From NCBI GenBank assembly GCA_964355675.1, contig CAYHEC010000008.1, positions 71,515-135,514 of the forward strand: a stretch of 64,000 nucleotides of DNA, in the 5' to 3' direction. This stretch comes from CAMBDS01 sp964355675. Lineage in GTDB: Bacteria > Electryoneota > AABM5-125-24 > Hatepunaeales > Hatepunaeaceae. A program made the position numbers and the translations under genes. The notes under the pieces are model-generated. The model did not search any database and had not been told where the DNA came from. It saw only the letters and a list, made by a program, of their open reading frames with translations. Every line of letters begins with the position of its first letter. Position 1 is the first letter of the stretch. Of the stretch, positions 9,423-17,357 are shown in pieces.

Positions 9423-10424
9423 CTACTTCAACCTCTTCCTTCTTGCCAGAAATTCAAAGAGTGCGACTTCGTAAGGTACATCGGTGGTAAACAATCGATA
9501 GTCGATTCTCCCTCCACGACAGCCTTGTCTATAAAAATTCAGCACTTTTTCCATTTCATCGCGGTAAGCCTGTCTGATATGCGTGGGTCGTGTCGGCAAC
9601 AACACGGCGGTCTCAAGGTCTTTAAATTTTGCGTCGCGAGGAAAGTTAAAGGTAACCTCAAGAGGATCAAGAATATGGAAGACAAGCAATTCATGTCCGA
9701 CATGCCTGACTGCCCTCATAGCGGCAAGCGTTTCTTCGGGATCATCCAATAAATCACTGATCAACAGAACCAATCCCCTCCTCTTCACCCTCTCTGCTAC
9801 ATCGTACAAAGCCGACGCGACTTTTGTCTTACCAAGTGGCTGAAGATTCTGCAATTGCTTGGTCAAAGGCTCGAGCCAGCCCATAGCGGAACGGGGGGGA
9901 AGTAGCCCGGTGAGGCTTTCTGCAAATGTCACCAGTCCAACCGCATCCCGTTGTTTCAGTAGAAGCAATGAAATAGCCGCCGCTAAGCATGATGCATATT
10001 CCAGTTTGGACAGTGGATTGCGCAGGATGTTATCGATAGGTTTCGTCCTCTGTGAAACCTCTCCAGATTTAGGGCGGGTTGAAACCCCGCCCTCCAAGGA
10101 AGCAGAGCGGACTGAAAGTCCGCCCTCCACGGGGTGACTTCCGAATCCCATCGACCCGGAGTGATCGACGAGGATGTAAGCCTTGAGGTTGGTCTCTTCC
10201 TCGAACTGCTTGATGTAGTACCTCCCTGTCTTGGCGAGGACTTTGTAATCGAGATGCTTCAGCGAGTCGCCCGGCATATAGGGGCGGTGCTGGGCGAACT
10301 CGACCGAAAAGCCATGATAGGGGCTTTGGTGCAGTCCGGTCAAGAAGCCTTCGACGACAGCTTGCGCTTTCAGTTGAAGGTTGGCAAGGCGGGCGACAGC
10401 GGACGGGTTGAGGAGTGTCTGCAT
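9423..10424 (-). CDS. DUF58-family protein with vWA-like MIDAS motif
   Basis: The protein has the DUF58 pattern: a YxPGDSLKHLDYKVLAKTGRYYIKQ-like block in the first third, then a von Willebrand A-like fold beginning LVDHSGSMG, which carries the DxSxS metal site. DUF58 proteins usually accompany MoxR AAA ATPases and BatA-type proteins and are thought to act in protein-complex or metal-insertion functions. No moxR is next to it here; a BatA-type gene lies about 43 kb away. Between the MIDAS strand and the conserved KLEYASCLAA helix there is a ~35-40 residue insert (about residues 92-132), encoded by two GC-rich palindromes of the intergenic type. The ATG coincides with the start of a 7-bp tandem repeat tract. 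Confidence 0.9.
   Translation of the reverse strand: MQTLLNPSAVARLANLQLKAQAVVEGFLTGLHQSPYHGFSVEFAQHRPYMPGDSLKHLDYKVLAKTGRYYIKQFEEETNLKAYILVDHSGSMGFGSHPVEGGLSVRSASLEGGVSTRPKSGEVSQRTKPIDNILRNPLSKLEYASCLAAAISLLLLKQRDAVGLVTFAESLTGLLPPRSAMGWLEPLTKQLQNLQPLGKTKVASALYDVAERVKRRGLVLLISDLLDDPEETLAAMRAVRHVGHELLVFHILDPLEVTFNFPRDAKFKDLETAVLLPTRPTHIRQAYRDEMEKVLNFYRQGCRGGRIDYRLFTTDVPYEVALFEFLARRKRLK
10071..10123. repeat. Two GC-rich palindromes inside the DUF58 coding region
   Basis: AGGGCGGG/CCCGCCCT (10071-10093) and GCGGACT/AGTCCGC (10107-10123) match the intergenic family found at 39981-40184 and 57585-57657. They are in frame and lie in the variable insert of the gene. Confidence 0.9.
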
Positions 10425-10457
10425 TTAAGATTTAAGATTTAAGATTTAAGATTTAAG
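10423..10457. repeat. Five copies of a 7-bp repeat (ATTTAAG)
   Basis: Five uninterrupted ATTTAAG units start at the DUF58 start codon and fill the gap to lpdA. The same heptad occurs in frame inside odhB and, as GATTTCT variants, inside lpdA. It resembles the short tandem heptanucleotide repeats (STRR) of cyanobacteria in form. Confidence 0.9.
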
Positions 10458-10483
10458 ATGTTGAGCGGCGTCCCGAACCTTGC

Positions 10484-11929
10484 CTACCCGTGAATTTGCA
10501 TCTTGTTCACAGCAAGAGAGGCTTCTTTGAGGGCTTCGGAGAGAGTGGGATGCGCGTGGATCGTTCTGCCGATATCTTCAGACGAAGCAACAAATTCCAT
10601 TGCCAAAGCCGCCTCGGCGATCAGGTCGGAAGCTCGAGGTCCCAAAATACTTACTCCCAACACCCGGTCGGTTTCCGCATCGGCAACAACTTTCACCAAT
10701 CCTTCTGCACTTCCAAGACTTAGCGCTCGCCCATTTCCTCGGAAATAGAATTTGCCGGTCTTGACAGTCCTGCCAGCGGCTTTAGCCTCGTCTTCAGACA
10801 TTCCCACTACCGCAAGTTCAGGATTTGTATAGACTACGTTAGGGATGACGTCGTAATTGACGAATCCCGGATGTCCGGCGATAAGTTCAGCAACGGCAAC
10901 ACCTTCCTCTGAGGCTTTGTGAGCTAACATAGGCCCGCTGATCAGATCACCGATGGCATAAACGTCTGGCAAATTAGTCTGATATCGTTCATCCACAACG
11001 ACTTTGCCGCGCTCGACGATGACTCGAGCTTCGGCAAGACCGGCTCCTTCGACCAAAGCTTTGCGACCGACCGCCACCAGAATTTTATCACCGGTAATCG
11101 ACAATTCGGTGGACGAAGTGGACAAGTAGTTCAATGTTGCTTTTTTGCCCTTGACAGTCGCACCGGTGACCTTGGCGTTGAGGATGAACTCGATGCCTTG
11201 ATCGGTGAGTGATCGTTGCAACATTGTAGTTAATTGCTTGTCAGCAAAGGGGATAATGTTGGGAAGCATCTCGACGACGGTGACTTTTGCGCCCAGCCGA
11301 CGCCATACACTGCCAAGCTCCAGCCCAACGGCTCCGGCGCCGACGACAATCAGGTGGTCGGGGACTTTTTCGAAGGAGAGTGCTTCGGTGGAAGAGACGA
11401 TGAACTTGCAATCGAACTTCATAAATGGCAATTCGATAGGGACTGAGCCCATGGCAAGAACGATGGAAGAAGCCTCGATTTCTGATTTCTGATTTCCGAT
11501 TTCTGATCCGTCCGGAGCTCCCTCTTTTAATTTCCCCCCTTCAAGCAAGGTGGAATTTATTGTAATCCGCCCACTTCCCAGCAACCTTCCCGTGCCCTTA
11601 ATCACTGTCACTTTGTTCTTCTTCATCAGCATGGCGATACCGTCAGTCAGAGTGTTGACGACATCGACTTTTTTGCTGAGAAGCAACGGTAAATCGAGGC
11701 TGACTCCGGTTGTATTGACACCATAAGCGGGAAACTTGTGGAGGACGTCGTGATACCATTCGGAGGATTCGAGCAGGGCTTTGGAAGGAATGCATCCGAC
11801 GTTAAGGCATGTTCCACCGAGACGTTCGCCTTTTTCGATGAGGGCGACTTTCAAGCCTAATTGAGCGGCGCGGATGGCACAAACGTAACCGCCGGGGCCG
11901 GCGCCTAATACGACGAGATCAAAGTTCAT
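10484..11929 (-). CDS. lpdA: Dihydrolipoyl dehydrogenase (E3)
   Basis: This flavoprotein disulfide reductase reoxidises the dihydrolipoyl arm of the 2-oxoacid dehydrogenase complex with NAD+. Visible motifs are the N-terminal FAD site GAGPGGY, the redox-active disulfide in GGTCLNVGCIPSK, the NAD site GAGAVGLELG, the second FAD motif YAIGDL, and the C-terminal HAHPTLSE with the catalytic His-Glu pair. Length is slightly above the usual 460-475 because of an extra ~28 residues (about 123-151) before IVLAMGS, partly encoded by degenerate 7-bp repeats. It is the third complex gene downstream of odhA and odhB, separated from odhB by an inserted small gene pair. Confidence 0.97.
   Translation of the reverse strand: MNFDLVVLGAGPGGYVCAIRAAQLGLKVALIEKGERLGGTCLNVGCIPSKALLESSEWYHDVLHKFPAYGVNTTGVSLDLPLLLSKKVDVVNTLTDGIAMLMKKNKVTVIKGTGRLLGSGRITINSTLLEGGKLKEGAPDGSEIGNQKSEIEASSIVLAMGSVPIELPFMKFDCKFIVSSTEALSFEKVPDHLIVVGAGAVGLELGSVWRRLGAKVTVVEMLPNIIPFADKQLTTMLQRSLTDQGIEFILNAKVTGATVKGKKATLNYLSTSSTELSITGDKILVAVGRKALVEGAGLAEARVIVERGKVVVDERYQTNLPDVYAIGDLISGPMLAHKASEEGVAVAELIAGHPGFVNYDVIPNVVYTNPELAVVGMSEDEAKAAGRTVKTGKFYFRGNGRALSLGSAEGLVKVVADAETDRVLGVSILGPRASDLIAEAALAMEFVASSEDIGRTIHAHPTLSEALKEASLAVNKMQIHG
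11476..11512. repeat. Degenerate 7-bp repeats inside lpdA
   Basis: Consecutive GATTTCT/GATTTCC units on the plus strand encode an Ile-Gly-Asn-Gln-Lys-Ser-Glu-Ile type insert, immediately before the conserved beta strand leading to AMGS. It is related to the ATTTAAG heptads at 10423 and in odhB. Confidence 0.8.
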
Positions 11930-12020
11930 TGAAATTTAGAATTTAGAGTTATGAATTTAGAATTGAATGCTGTCAGCCTCGACGGATCGGCAGCGGAAGG
12001 GAAGACGACAATTTCACGCA

Positions 12021-12049
12021 CCCATCATCAATCTTTCCGGCATTTCGAT
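12021..12049. repeat. Displaced copy of the odhB 3' end (direct repeat, downstream copy)
   Basis: Twenty-nine bases identical to 12673-12701, read on the minus strand as IEMPERLMMG followed by Ala and a stop. It sits just beyond the stop of the YgiT-type gene, so the small gene pair is bracketed by two copies of the odhB terminus. Similarity extends into the preceding codons (KI-x-x-CIEMPE). Confidence 0.93.
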
Positions 12050-12063
12050 GCAGAAGGTGATCT

Positions 12064-12333
12064 TCATACGAAGACCTCTTCCTTCTCTGCCATAAAAGAG
12101 ACAACCTCCAACATTGTGCCTCTCGCCTTCATGTCAGCCAGAATCTCGTCGAAGCGTTTCGATACTTCAGAAGCAAATACTTCCTCGCCACATTGGCTGC
12201 AGATCGCTGCTGGTGTGTCATAAACCACCATTACCATACGACCGAATGCCGCAGTGAAGGTGGTTGTCCCATTTTCAAGACGACCTCCGCATGTCGGGCA
12301 ACCAGCACCGTCAGGAATTTGTTGCTGTCTCAT
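12064..12333 (-). CDS. YgiT-type zinc-finger protein (MqsA-like antitoxin N-domain)
   Basis: Eighty-nine residues with an N-terminal CPTCGG and a later CSQCGE, the two Cys pairs of the YgiT/MqsA-type zinc ribbon; the remainder is a short helical tail. Proteins of this type are often the second gene after a DUF4258 protein and are annotated as antitoxin-like partners. Its ATG lies three bases after the upstream stop, so the two genes are a tight pair. The C-terminal DNA-binding domain found in full MqsA is absent, so autoregulation cannot be assumed. The pair is flanked by a 29-bp direct repeat of the odhB 3' end. Confidence 0.87.
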   Translation of the reverse strand: MRQQQIPDGAGCPTCGGRLENGTTTFTAAFGRMVMVVYDTPAAICSQCGEEVFASEVSKRFDEILADMKARGTMLEVVSFMAEKEEVFV

Positions 12334-12336
12334 TTT

Positions 12337-12660
12337 TTATTGTTTCCTTCTCGTTCGCCAGTCCGGTTCAAATCGATCAATTCCCGGACGATAGACTGTC
12401 ACGATATGAACTACGTTGTTCGATAAATCGAAACCCGCAACAACGTGCCATATATTTGATTCCCAAGTACCTATCAATAACAACGCGGGAAATGGAAAGG
12501 CATCAGGATATTCTTCGACAATATCGAATTGCTTGAGAATATGATCTACGCCATTTTCAGAAATTCGACGTCCAAGTCTTCTTTTTTCAGAATGGCGCGT
12601 TTCTGCAATAACTCCATGCAATGCAACACGTTTTAGTGTAGCGATGTCAAACGCGGTCAT
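12337..12660 (-). CDS. DUF4258 protein, toxin-like partner of the YgiT-type gene
   Basis: The sequence has the DUF4258 pattern: TRHSEKRRLGRRISENGVDHIL, then an EEYPDAFPFPALLLIG block, HVVAGFD, and TVYRPGIDRFEPDWRTRRKQ at the end. The family is structurally grouped with RelE/HicA-like small toxins in some annotations, but activity is generally unproven. The ATG at 12660 is preferred over a longer frame that overlaps odhB: the odhB stop TGA is followed at once by GGAGG and this ATG, so translation is probably coupled to odhB. It forms a pair with the downstream zinc-finger gene. Confidence 0.85.
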   Translation of the reverse strand: MTAFDIATLKRVALHGVIAETRHSEKRRLGRRISENGVDHILKQFDIVEEYPDAFPFPALLLIGTWESNIWHVVAGFDLSNNVVHIVTVYRPGIDRFEPDWRTRRKQ

Positions 12661-12665
12661 CCTCC

Positions 12666-14012
12666 TCACACCCCCATCATCAATCTTTCCGGCATTTCGA
12701 TACACTCGACGATCTTCTTCAGGAACGCCACCGACTCGCGTCCGTCGATCAGACGGTGGTCGTAGCTGAGCGCCAGATACATCATCGGGCGGACAACGAT
12801 CTGGTCGGAGTCGCCCACTACCACCGGGCGTTTCTTGATACCATGCAAGCCGAGGATGCCGGGTTGAGGCGGGTTCAGAATCGGCGTCGAAAGCATCGAT
12901 CCGAACACACCGCCATTAGAAATCGTGAAGACTCCCCCCTGAAGTTCGTCGAGCGTTATCGTACGGTTGCGCGCCTTCTCGGCATAGTGGGCAATGGCGG
13001 CTTCAAGCTCGGCAAAGCTAAGCCGATCAGCGTCACGGATTACCGGGACCACCAACCCGCGCTCAGTAGAAACTGCAACACCGATGTCGTAGAAGTGGTT
13101 CTCGACAATCGAATCGCCGTCGAGTTGGGCGTTGACGGCAGGGACGGCTTTCAAAGATTCGACAACCGCTTTGACGAAGAATGACATGATGCCCAATTTG
13201 ATACCGTATCGAGCCTGAAATGGTTCCTGCAGATGCGCCCGGGCCGTCATCACCGCGGACATGTCCACCTCGTTGAAGGTGGTCAGCGTGGCGGAATTGT
13301 GCTGTGACTCGACCATGCGCTCGGCAATACGGTGGCGAAGGGAAGACATCGGGCGGCGAGTCGTGCGCTCGTGATTTAAGATTTCAGATTTAAGATTTAA
13401 GATTTGAGGTTGCTTCACTTCGTTCGCAAAGACGAGCGGACGGGGGACAGGTTTGGAATCCTGTTCTGCCGTAGCCTTGAGTGCATCCTCTTTCGTGATC
13501 CGACCAGCTTTGCCGGTACCGGGAATCGAGGCCGGGGCAAGGTGCTCTTCGGTCACAATTCGTCGCACAGATGGCGCGAGGTCGGCAAGGCTGGCTTTTA
13601 ACGTTTCGAGACCTGCGGTGGGCGAAAGCGGAGGCGCTGGATTTAAGATTTCAGATTTAAGATTTAAGATTTGAGAAGCCGTCGGTTGTCCTCCGATTGT
13701 ACCGGGGGTCTCATGGACGGATGCGGAGACCCGTCCTCCTGACTCGGGAATGACAGGTTTGGAAACCTGCTCTACCGACTCGGTGTCAATAAAAGCCACA
13801 GCACTGCCAATCAGTACTGTGTCGCCAGCTTTGGCGGCAATACTGATTGTGCCTGCCTTTTCAGCAGTGACGGTCAACGATACTTTGTCTGTCTCAAGCT
13901 CAAACAAGGCGTCGTCAGCGTTAACAAATGCGCCGTCGGTTACTTTCCATTCAGCGAGGATGCCCTCGGTGATGGATTCGCCCACGGTGGGAACTTTGAC
14001 TTGGATTTTCAT
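12666..14012 (-). CDS. odhB: 2-oxoglutarate dehydrogenase E2, dihydrolipoyl succinyltransferase
   Basis: The E2 core transfers succinyl groups from the lipoyl arm to CoA. An N-terminal lipoyl domain carries the lipoylated Lys in ELETDKVSL (about residue 43). A peripheral-subunit-binding domain (PSVRRIVTEEHL...GRITKEDAL) and a C-terminal catalytic domain with YDHRLIDGRE follow. The ATG at 14012 begins MKIQVKVPTVGES and is preferred to an upstream extension made of repeat sequence. The two flexible linkers contain identical 36-bp heptad blocks (13373-13408 and 13640-13675), each encoding QILNLKSEILN, plus a palindrome-derived stretch around PESGGRVSAS. Linkers normally tolerate length change, so the enzyme is probably functional. 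Confidence 0.96.
   Translation of the reverse strand: MKIQVKVPTVGESITEGILAEWKVTDGAFVNADDALFELETDKVSLTVTAEKAGTISIAAKAGDTVLIGSAVAFIDTESVEQVSKPVIPESGGRVSASVHETPGTIGGQPTASQILNLKSEILNPAPPLSPTAGLETLKASLADLAPSVRRIVTEEHLAPASIPGTGKAGRITKEDALKATAEQDSKPVPRPLVFANEVKQPQILNLKSEILNHERTTRRPMSSLRHRIAERMVESQHNSATLTTFNEVDMSAVMTARAHLQEPFQARYGIKLGIMSFFVKAVVESLKAVPAVNAQLDGDSIVENHFYDIGVAVSTERGLVVPVIRDADRLSFAELEAAIAHYAEKARNRTITLDELQGGVFTISNGGVFGSMLSTPILNPPQPGILGLHGIKKRPVVVGDSDQIVVRPMMYLALSYDHRLIDGRESVAFLKKIVECIEMPERLMMGV
12673..12701. repeat. odhB 3' terminus (direct repeat, genic copy)
   Basis: Identical over 29 bases to 12021-12049. This copy encodes the genuine end of OdhB (IEMPERLMMGV). Confidence 0.93.
13373..13408. 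repeat. 36-bp heptad block in odhB, copy 1
   Basis: Five 7-bp units (ATTTAAG, ATTTCAG, ATTTAAG, ATTTAAG, ATTTGAG) preceded by G. It is identical base for base to 13640-13675 and encodes QILNLKSEILN in the linker before the catalytic domain. Confidence 0.95.
13640..13675. repeat. 36-bp heptad block in odhB, copy 2
   Basis: Same 36 bases and same reading frame as copy 1, in the linker between the lipoyl and subunit-binding domains. Confidence 0.95.
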
Positions 14013-14027
14013 AAAACTCAGTATGCG

Positions 14028-14212
14028 GCTGTCACAGACGGGGCGGTGACAGAAGATGTTATACGCAGTCAACCCTAGAGGGTTGACTGCTTTCGTGTGT
14101 TTACTGCCGCCTGCGGCGAGGTGGCAGTGGATGTCTAATTTGGTTTGTTTATGCTGTCACCGACGGGGCGGTGACAGAAGATGTTATACGCAGTCAACCC
14201 TAGAGGGTTGAC
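14028..14212. repeat. Two near-identical 60-bp direct repeats between odhA and odhB
   Basis: Units at 14028-14087 and 14153-14212 differ at one base. Each holds two hairpins: GCTGTCAC...GGTGACAG and CAGTCAACCC-taga-GGGTTGAC. They occupy nearly the whole gap between odhA and odhB and would appear in a joint transcript, where they could act as a processing or stability element. Confidence 0.93.
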
Positions 14213-14223
14213 AGCTTGGTGGA

Positions 14224-17160
14224 TTACGTTTCAATCATTTCCGGCAATATAGTCACGTCATGTTCGATAGGTTTGCCGAGGATTGCCGATTCAACGATGT
14301 TCTCCTGCTCTTTTTGATGGCGCAGAAGCGAACCCGTCGCCGGGGAAGCGGCATATCCACGTCCAATATAGTGCAGTGGAATTTCCGGGAAGAGATATTG
14401 AAGCCAAGGTCTGATGAACGGCCATGCTCCACGGTTCTTGGGTTCCTCTTGCGCCCAGACGATTTCGTCGATCCCTTTGTAACGCCCAGCTATTTCCAGC
14501 ATAAGCTTGTTCTTCAACGGGTAAAGCTGTTCGATTCTCACGAGTGCAATATCTTGAACGCCCTGAGCGGACCGAAATTCTGAAAGGTCATAATATAACT
14601 TGCCACAACAGAGCACCAGACGGCGAGGCTTCTTTGGTGGCATCGAATCGTCAAGAATTTCGTGGAATCCATCATTGGTGAATTCATTGAGTTTGGATAC
14701 TGCTAATTTATGACGCAACATCGATTTGGGAGCCATCAGGATCAACGGTCTGCGGAACTTGCGCTTCATCTGACGGCGGAGGACATGGAAATATTGCGCC
14801 GGAGTCGTCAGGTTGCAGACTTGGATGTTGTCCTGAGCGCAAGCCGACAGATACCGTTCAAGATAGGCGTTGGAGTGCTCGGCTCCCTGCCCCTCGAATC
14901 CATGTGGCAACAGCATCACCAGTCCGGATGTACGTTGCCACTTCGATTGCGAGGCGACGATGAACTGGTCGATAATCATCTGTGCGCCATTTGAAAAATC
15001 GCCGAACTGCGCCTCCCAGAGGACTAACATGCGTGGCTCGGCGAGGGAATAGCCGTAATCAAAGCCTAGTACAGAAGCTTCCGATAAGGGGCTGTTATAA
15101 ACGCAGAAATGGGACTGATCGGAGGAAATATTGTTGAGGGGGATGTATCGCGCTTCGGTCACCATGTCCTTCCAGACTGAATGCCGTTGCGAAAACGTTC
15201 CGCGCTCGCTGTCTTGACCGGAGAGGCGTATCGGCGTTTTCTCGATCAGCAAAGTTCCCAAAGCGAGAGCCTCTGCAAATGACCAGTCGAGACCACTATC
15301 CTGTTCGAATGCTTTCAGTTTTTCAGCCATTTGGCGGGCGATCTTGGGATTGATGTTAAACCCATCCGGCACGCGGGTGATTGCCCGTGCAATTTGTTCC
15401 AGTAATTCGGGACTGACAGTAGTCTTGAAAGGAGCGTCGCCCGATTTCTGGTCAAGTCCTTCCCAACGGGGATCGACGGCATGGGAACGGAATTCGACCT
15501 CTTTTTTGTGATTGGTGAAATGTTTTTGCAGATCGGATTGGAAGTCGGACGCCATTTTCTCAGTCTGTGCCGGATCGATCTCGCCTGCCTCCAGCAGATT
15601 TTTACCGTAGAGTTTGTAGATGGATAGGCGGTCCTTGATTTTCTGATACATCAGGGGCTGAGTGAACGCCGGTTCATCGGCTTCGTTGTGTCCAAAGCGC
15701 CGGTAGCATAGCATGTCGATGACGACGTCGCGCTCGAATTCCTGACGGAATTTCAGGGCGAGCTCGGTTACGAATACCACTGCCTCGGGATCGTCGCCAT
15801 TTACGTGAAAAATGGGAGCTTCGATGGCTTTGGCGCTGTCGGTACAATAAGCAGAACTACGGGCGTCTTGGGGAGCGGTTGTAAATCCGATCTGATTATT
15901 GATGACGAAATGAACAGTTCCACCGACATGGTAGCCCTTGAGTTGGGACATGTTGAGCGTTTCGGCAACCAGTCCTTGTCCGGCAAATGCCGCATCGCCG
16001 TGGATCAGAAATGGCAGGACTCCCCGCCGGTCAACCTTCTCGCCAGGGGCGTAGGAACCGCCCTTCATGTGGTGGAGTTGGCGCTGTTTAGCACGGACCC
16101 TTCCGAGCACCACCGGATCGACAGCTTCGAGATGCGACGGGTTGGCTGTGAGAGTCAGGTGGACAGATTTCCCGGAAGCGTTGACATGGTTGCTTGAAAA
16201 GCCGAGGTGGTATTTGACGTCACCATCGCCCCCGAAAGAATCAGGCAGGAGCATGCCCTCGAACTCGCTGAAGATCATGTCATATTCTTTGTCGAGGATA
16301 TTGGCGAGCATGTTAAGCCGACCGCGGTGCGCCATGCCGAGCACGATTTCGTTGACACCGAGGTCAGGAGCCATCTCGACTAGCGCGTGGACAGCCGGGA
16401 TGAGGGTCTCGCCGCCTTGCAATGAAAAGCGCTTGTGGCCGGGATACCGGGTGTGAATAAACAGTTCAAACATCTCCGCTTCGGAAAGGAGCCGGAGAAT
16501 TTCAGCCTTTTTGGCGCGGTCGAAGTTTGGGCGATTGCGACGAGGTTCGATCTCTGCTTGAAGCCAGCGGCGGATGGCTTTGTCCTGAATATGGGTATAT
16601 TGGACGCCAATGGTGCGGCAGTAAGTCTCTTGCAGGATGGAGAGGATGCTTTGCAATGAGGCGCGAGGTGGCATGGTAGAACGGGCGTCCCGCCCGTTTT
16701 CATTATTTCGTGCTTCCGCCGACGCCCTGCCGTCGGCGGAAGGGTTCACACCTGTCGCCCGCGGGGGGGCGACAGAAGTTTGAACACTGCCGCCTAAATG
16801 CCCGGTGTCGAAGACCGTGTCGAGATCGTGCTCGGCGAAGCCGTAGTTACGATAGTCGAGGTCGGGAATGGTGATACAATCGACGGGTTCGCTGAGTGGA
16901 TCGAGATGCGCCGCCAAGTGCCCCTCAGTTCGGTAGGCGAAGATCAGGCTGGCGATCTGGGACTGGAGATGTGCGCGGGTCGAGGCGACGCAGGTGCGCG
17001 GGCACATCGCCATCTCGAAGCCGCGAAAGAACATCTGCCACTCCGAGGGCAACGACGCCGGATCGGACTCCCATTGAGCGTGAAGGTCGAGGACGTAGTC
17101 CTGGTTCCAGCCGGTTACGGCGGGAGATTTATGTCGGGTTGGTGAATCGGTTAGGGACAA
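14224..17160 (-). CDS. odhA: 2-oxoglutarate dehydrogenase E1 component
   Basis: This ThDP-dependent subunit decarboxylates 2-oxoglutarate and succinylates the E2 lipoyl group in the TCA cycle. The protein opens with the conserved QDYVLDLHAQWESDP...FFRGF block. Visible landmarks are LGMAHRGRLNMLANI, NPSHLEAVDPVV, the ThDP-binding HGDAAFAGQG, YRRFGHNEADEP and SGQDSERGTFSQRH. A TTG start at 17160 is the only start compatible with the conserved N-terminus, as a stop lies two codons upstream. No Shine-Dalgarno sequence is evident. About 37 extra residues (roughly 128-162) between DTGHLGG and LQSILQETYC are encoded by three perfect palindromes. It is the first gene of the odhA-odhB-lpdA cluster. 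Confidence 0.96.
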   Translation of the reverse strand: MSLTDSPTRHKSPAVTGWNQDYVLDLHAQWESDPASLPSEWQMFFRGFEMAMCPRTCVASTRAHLQSQIASLIFAYRTEGHLAAHLDPLSEPVDCITIPDLDYRNYGFAEHDLDTVFDTGHLGGSVQTSVAPPRATGVNPSADGRASAEARNNENGRDARSTMPPRASLQSILSILQETYCRTIGVQYTHIQDKAIRRWLQAEIEPRRNRPNFDRAKKAEILRLLSEAEMFELFIHTRYPGHKRFSLQGGETLIPAVHALVEMAPDLGVNEIVLGMAHRGRLNMLANILDKEYDMIFSEFEGMLLPDSFGGDGDVKYHLGFSSNHVNASGKSVHLTLTANPSHLEAVDPVVLGRVRAKQRQLHHMKGGSYAPGEKVDRRGVLPFLIHGDAAFAGQGLVAETLNMSQLKGYHVGGTVHFVINNQIGFTTAPQDARSSAYCTDSAKAIEAPIFHVNGDDPEAVVFVTELALKFRQEFERDVVIDMLCYRRFGHNEADEPAFTQPLMYQKIKDRLSIYKLYGKNLLEAGEIDPAQTEKMASDFQSDLQKHFTNHKKEVEFRSHAVDPRWEGLDQKSGDAPFKTTVSPELLEQIARAITRVPDGFNINPKIARQMAEKLKAFEQDSGLDWSFAEALALGTLLIEKTPIRLSGQDSERGTFSQRHSVWKDMVTEARYIPLNNISSDQSHFCVYNSPLSEASVLGFDYGYSLAEPRMLVLWEAQFGDFSNGAQMIIDQFIVASQSKWQRTSGLVMLLPHGFEGQGAEHSNAYLERYLSACAQDNIQVCNLTTPAQYFHVLRRQMKRKFRRPLILMAPKSMLRHKLAVSKLNEFTNDGFHEILDDSMPPKKPRRLVLCCGKLYYDLSEFRSAQGVQDIALVRIEQLYPLKNKLMLEIAGRYKGIDEIVWAQEEPKNRGAWPFIRPWLQYLFPEIPLHYIGRGYAASPATGSLLRHQKEQENIVESAILGKPIEHDVTILPEMIET
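16681..16775. repeat. Three palindromes inside odhA
   Basis: ACGGGCG/CGCCCGT (16681-16697), TTCCGCCGACG/CGTCGGCGGAA (16714-16741) and CTGTCGCCC/GGGCGACAG (16752-16775) are consecutive and in frame. They encode a Gly/Ala/Arg/Asn-rich insert where other E1o proteins have a short loop. Confidence 0.92.
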
Positions 17161-17238
17161 GGGTTAGTGCTCGTTGTTATTTCTTTCAAACATGTAGCTG
17201 ATGGAATACATTGCATCAAGTAATTTTTCTTTTTGTTT

Positions 17239-17260
17239 CTGTCAGATGCGGGCGTCTGAC
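17239..17260. repeat. Palindrome TGTCAGA / TCTGACA upstream of odhA
   Basis: Arms of seven bases around a GC-rich loop lie in the gap between odhA and trpS. A second imperfect GC-rich inverted repeat follows at about 17270-17325. Confidence 0.7.
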
Positions 17261-17331
17261 AACGAGAAATTTGCGCCGACCGCCCCCGCCTACGCGAGGG
17301 TAAACTTGGGTCGGCAGTGAAAATGTCTGTC

Positions 17332-17357
17332 GCTGTCAACCTCAGAGGATTGACAGC
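17332..17357. terminator. Hairpin directly after trpS
   Basis: GCTGTCAA...TTGACAGC arms abut the trpS stop codon. The sequence is a member of the GCTGTCA palindrome family (14028, 21508); termination is plausible but there is no U-run. Confidence 0.5.

Noticed and set aside
12661..12705. Upstream extension of the DUF4258 gene into odhB
   Set aside because: The ATG at 12660 directly follows odhB stop and GGAGG, and the family pattern begins after it.
14013..14072. Upstream extension of odhB
   Set aside because: It consists of the 60-bp direct repeat; the lipoyl domain starts right at the ATG at 14012.
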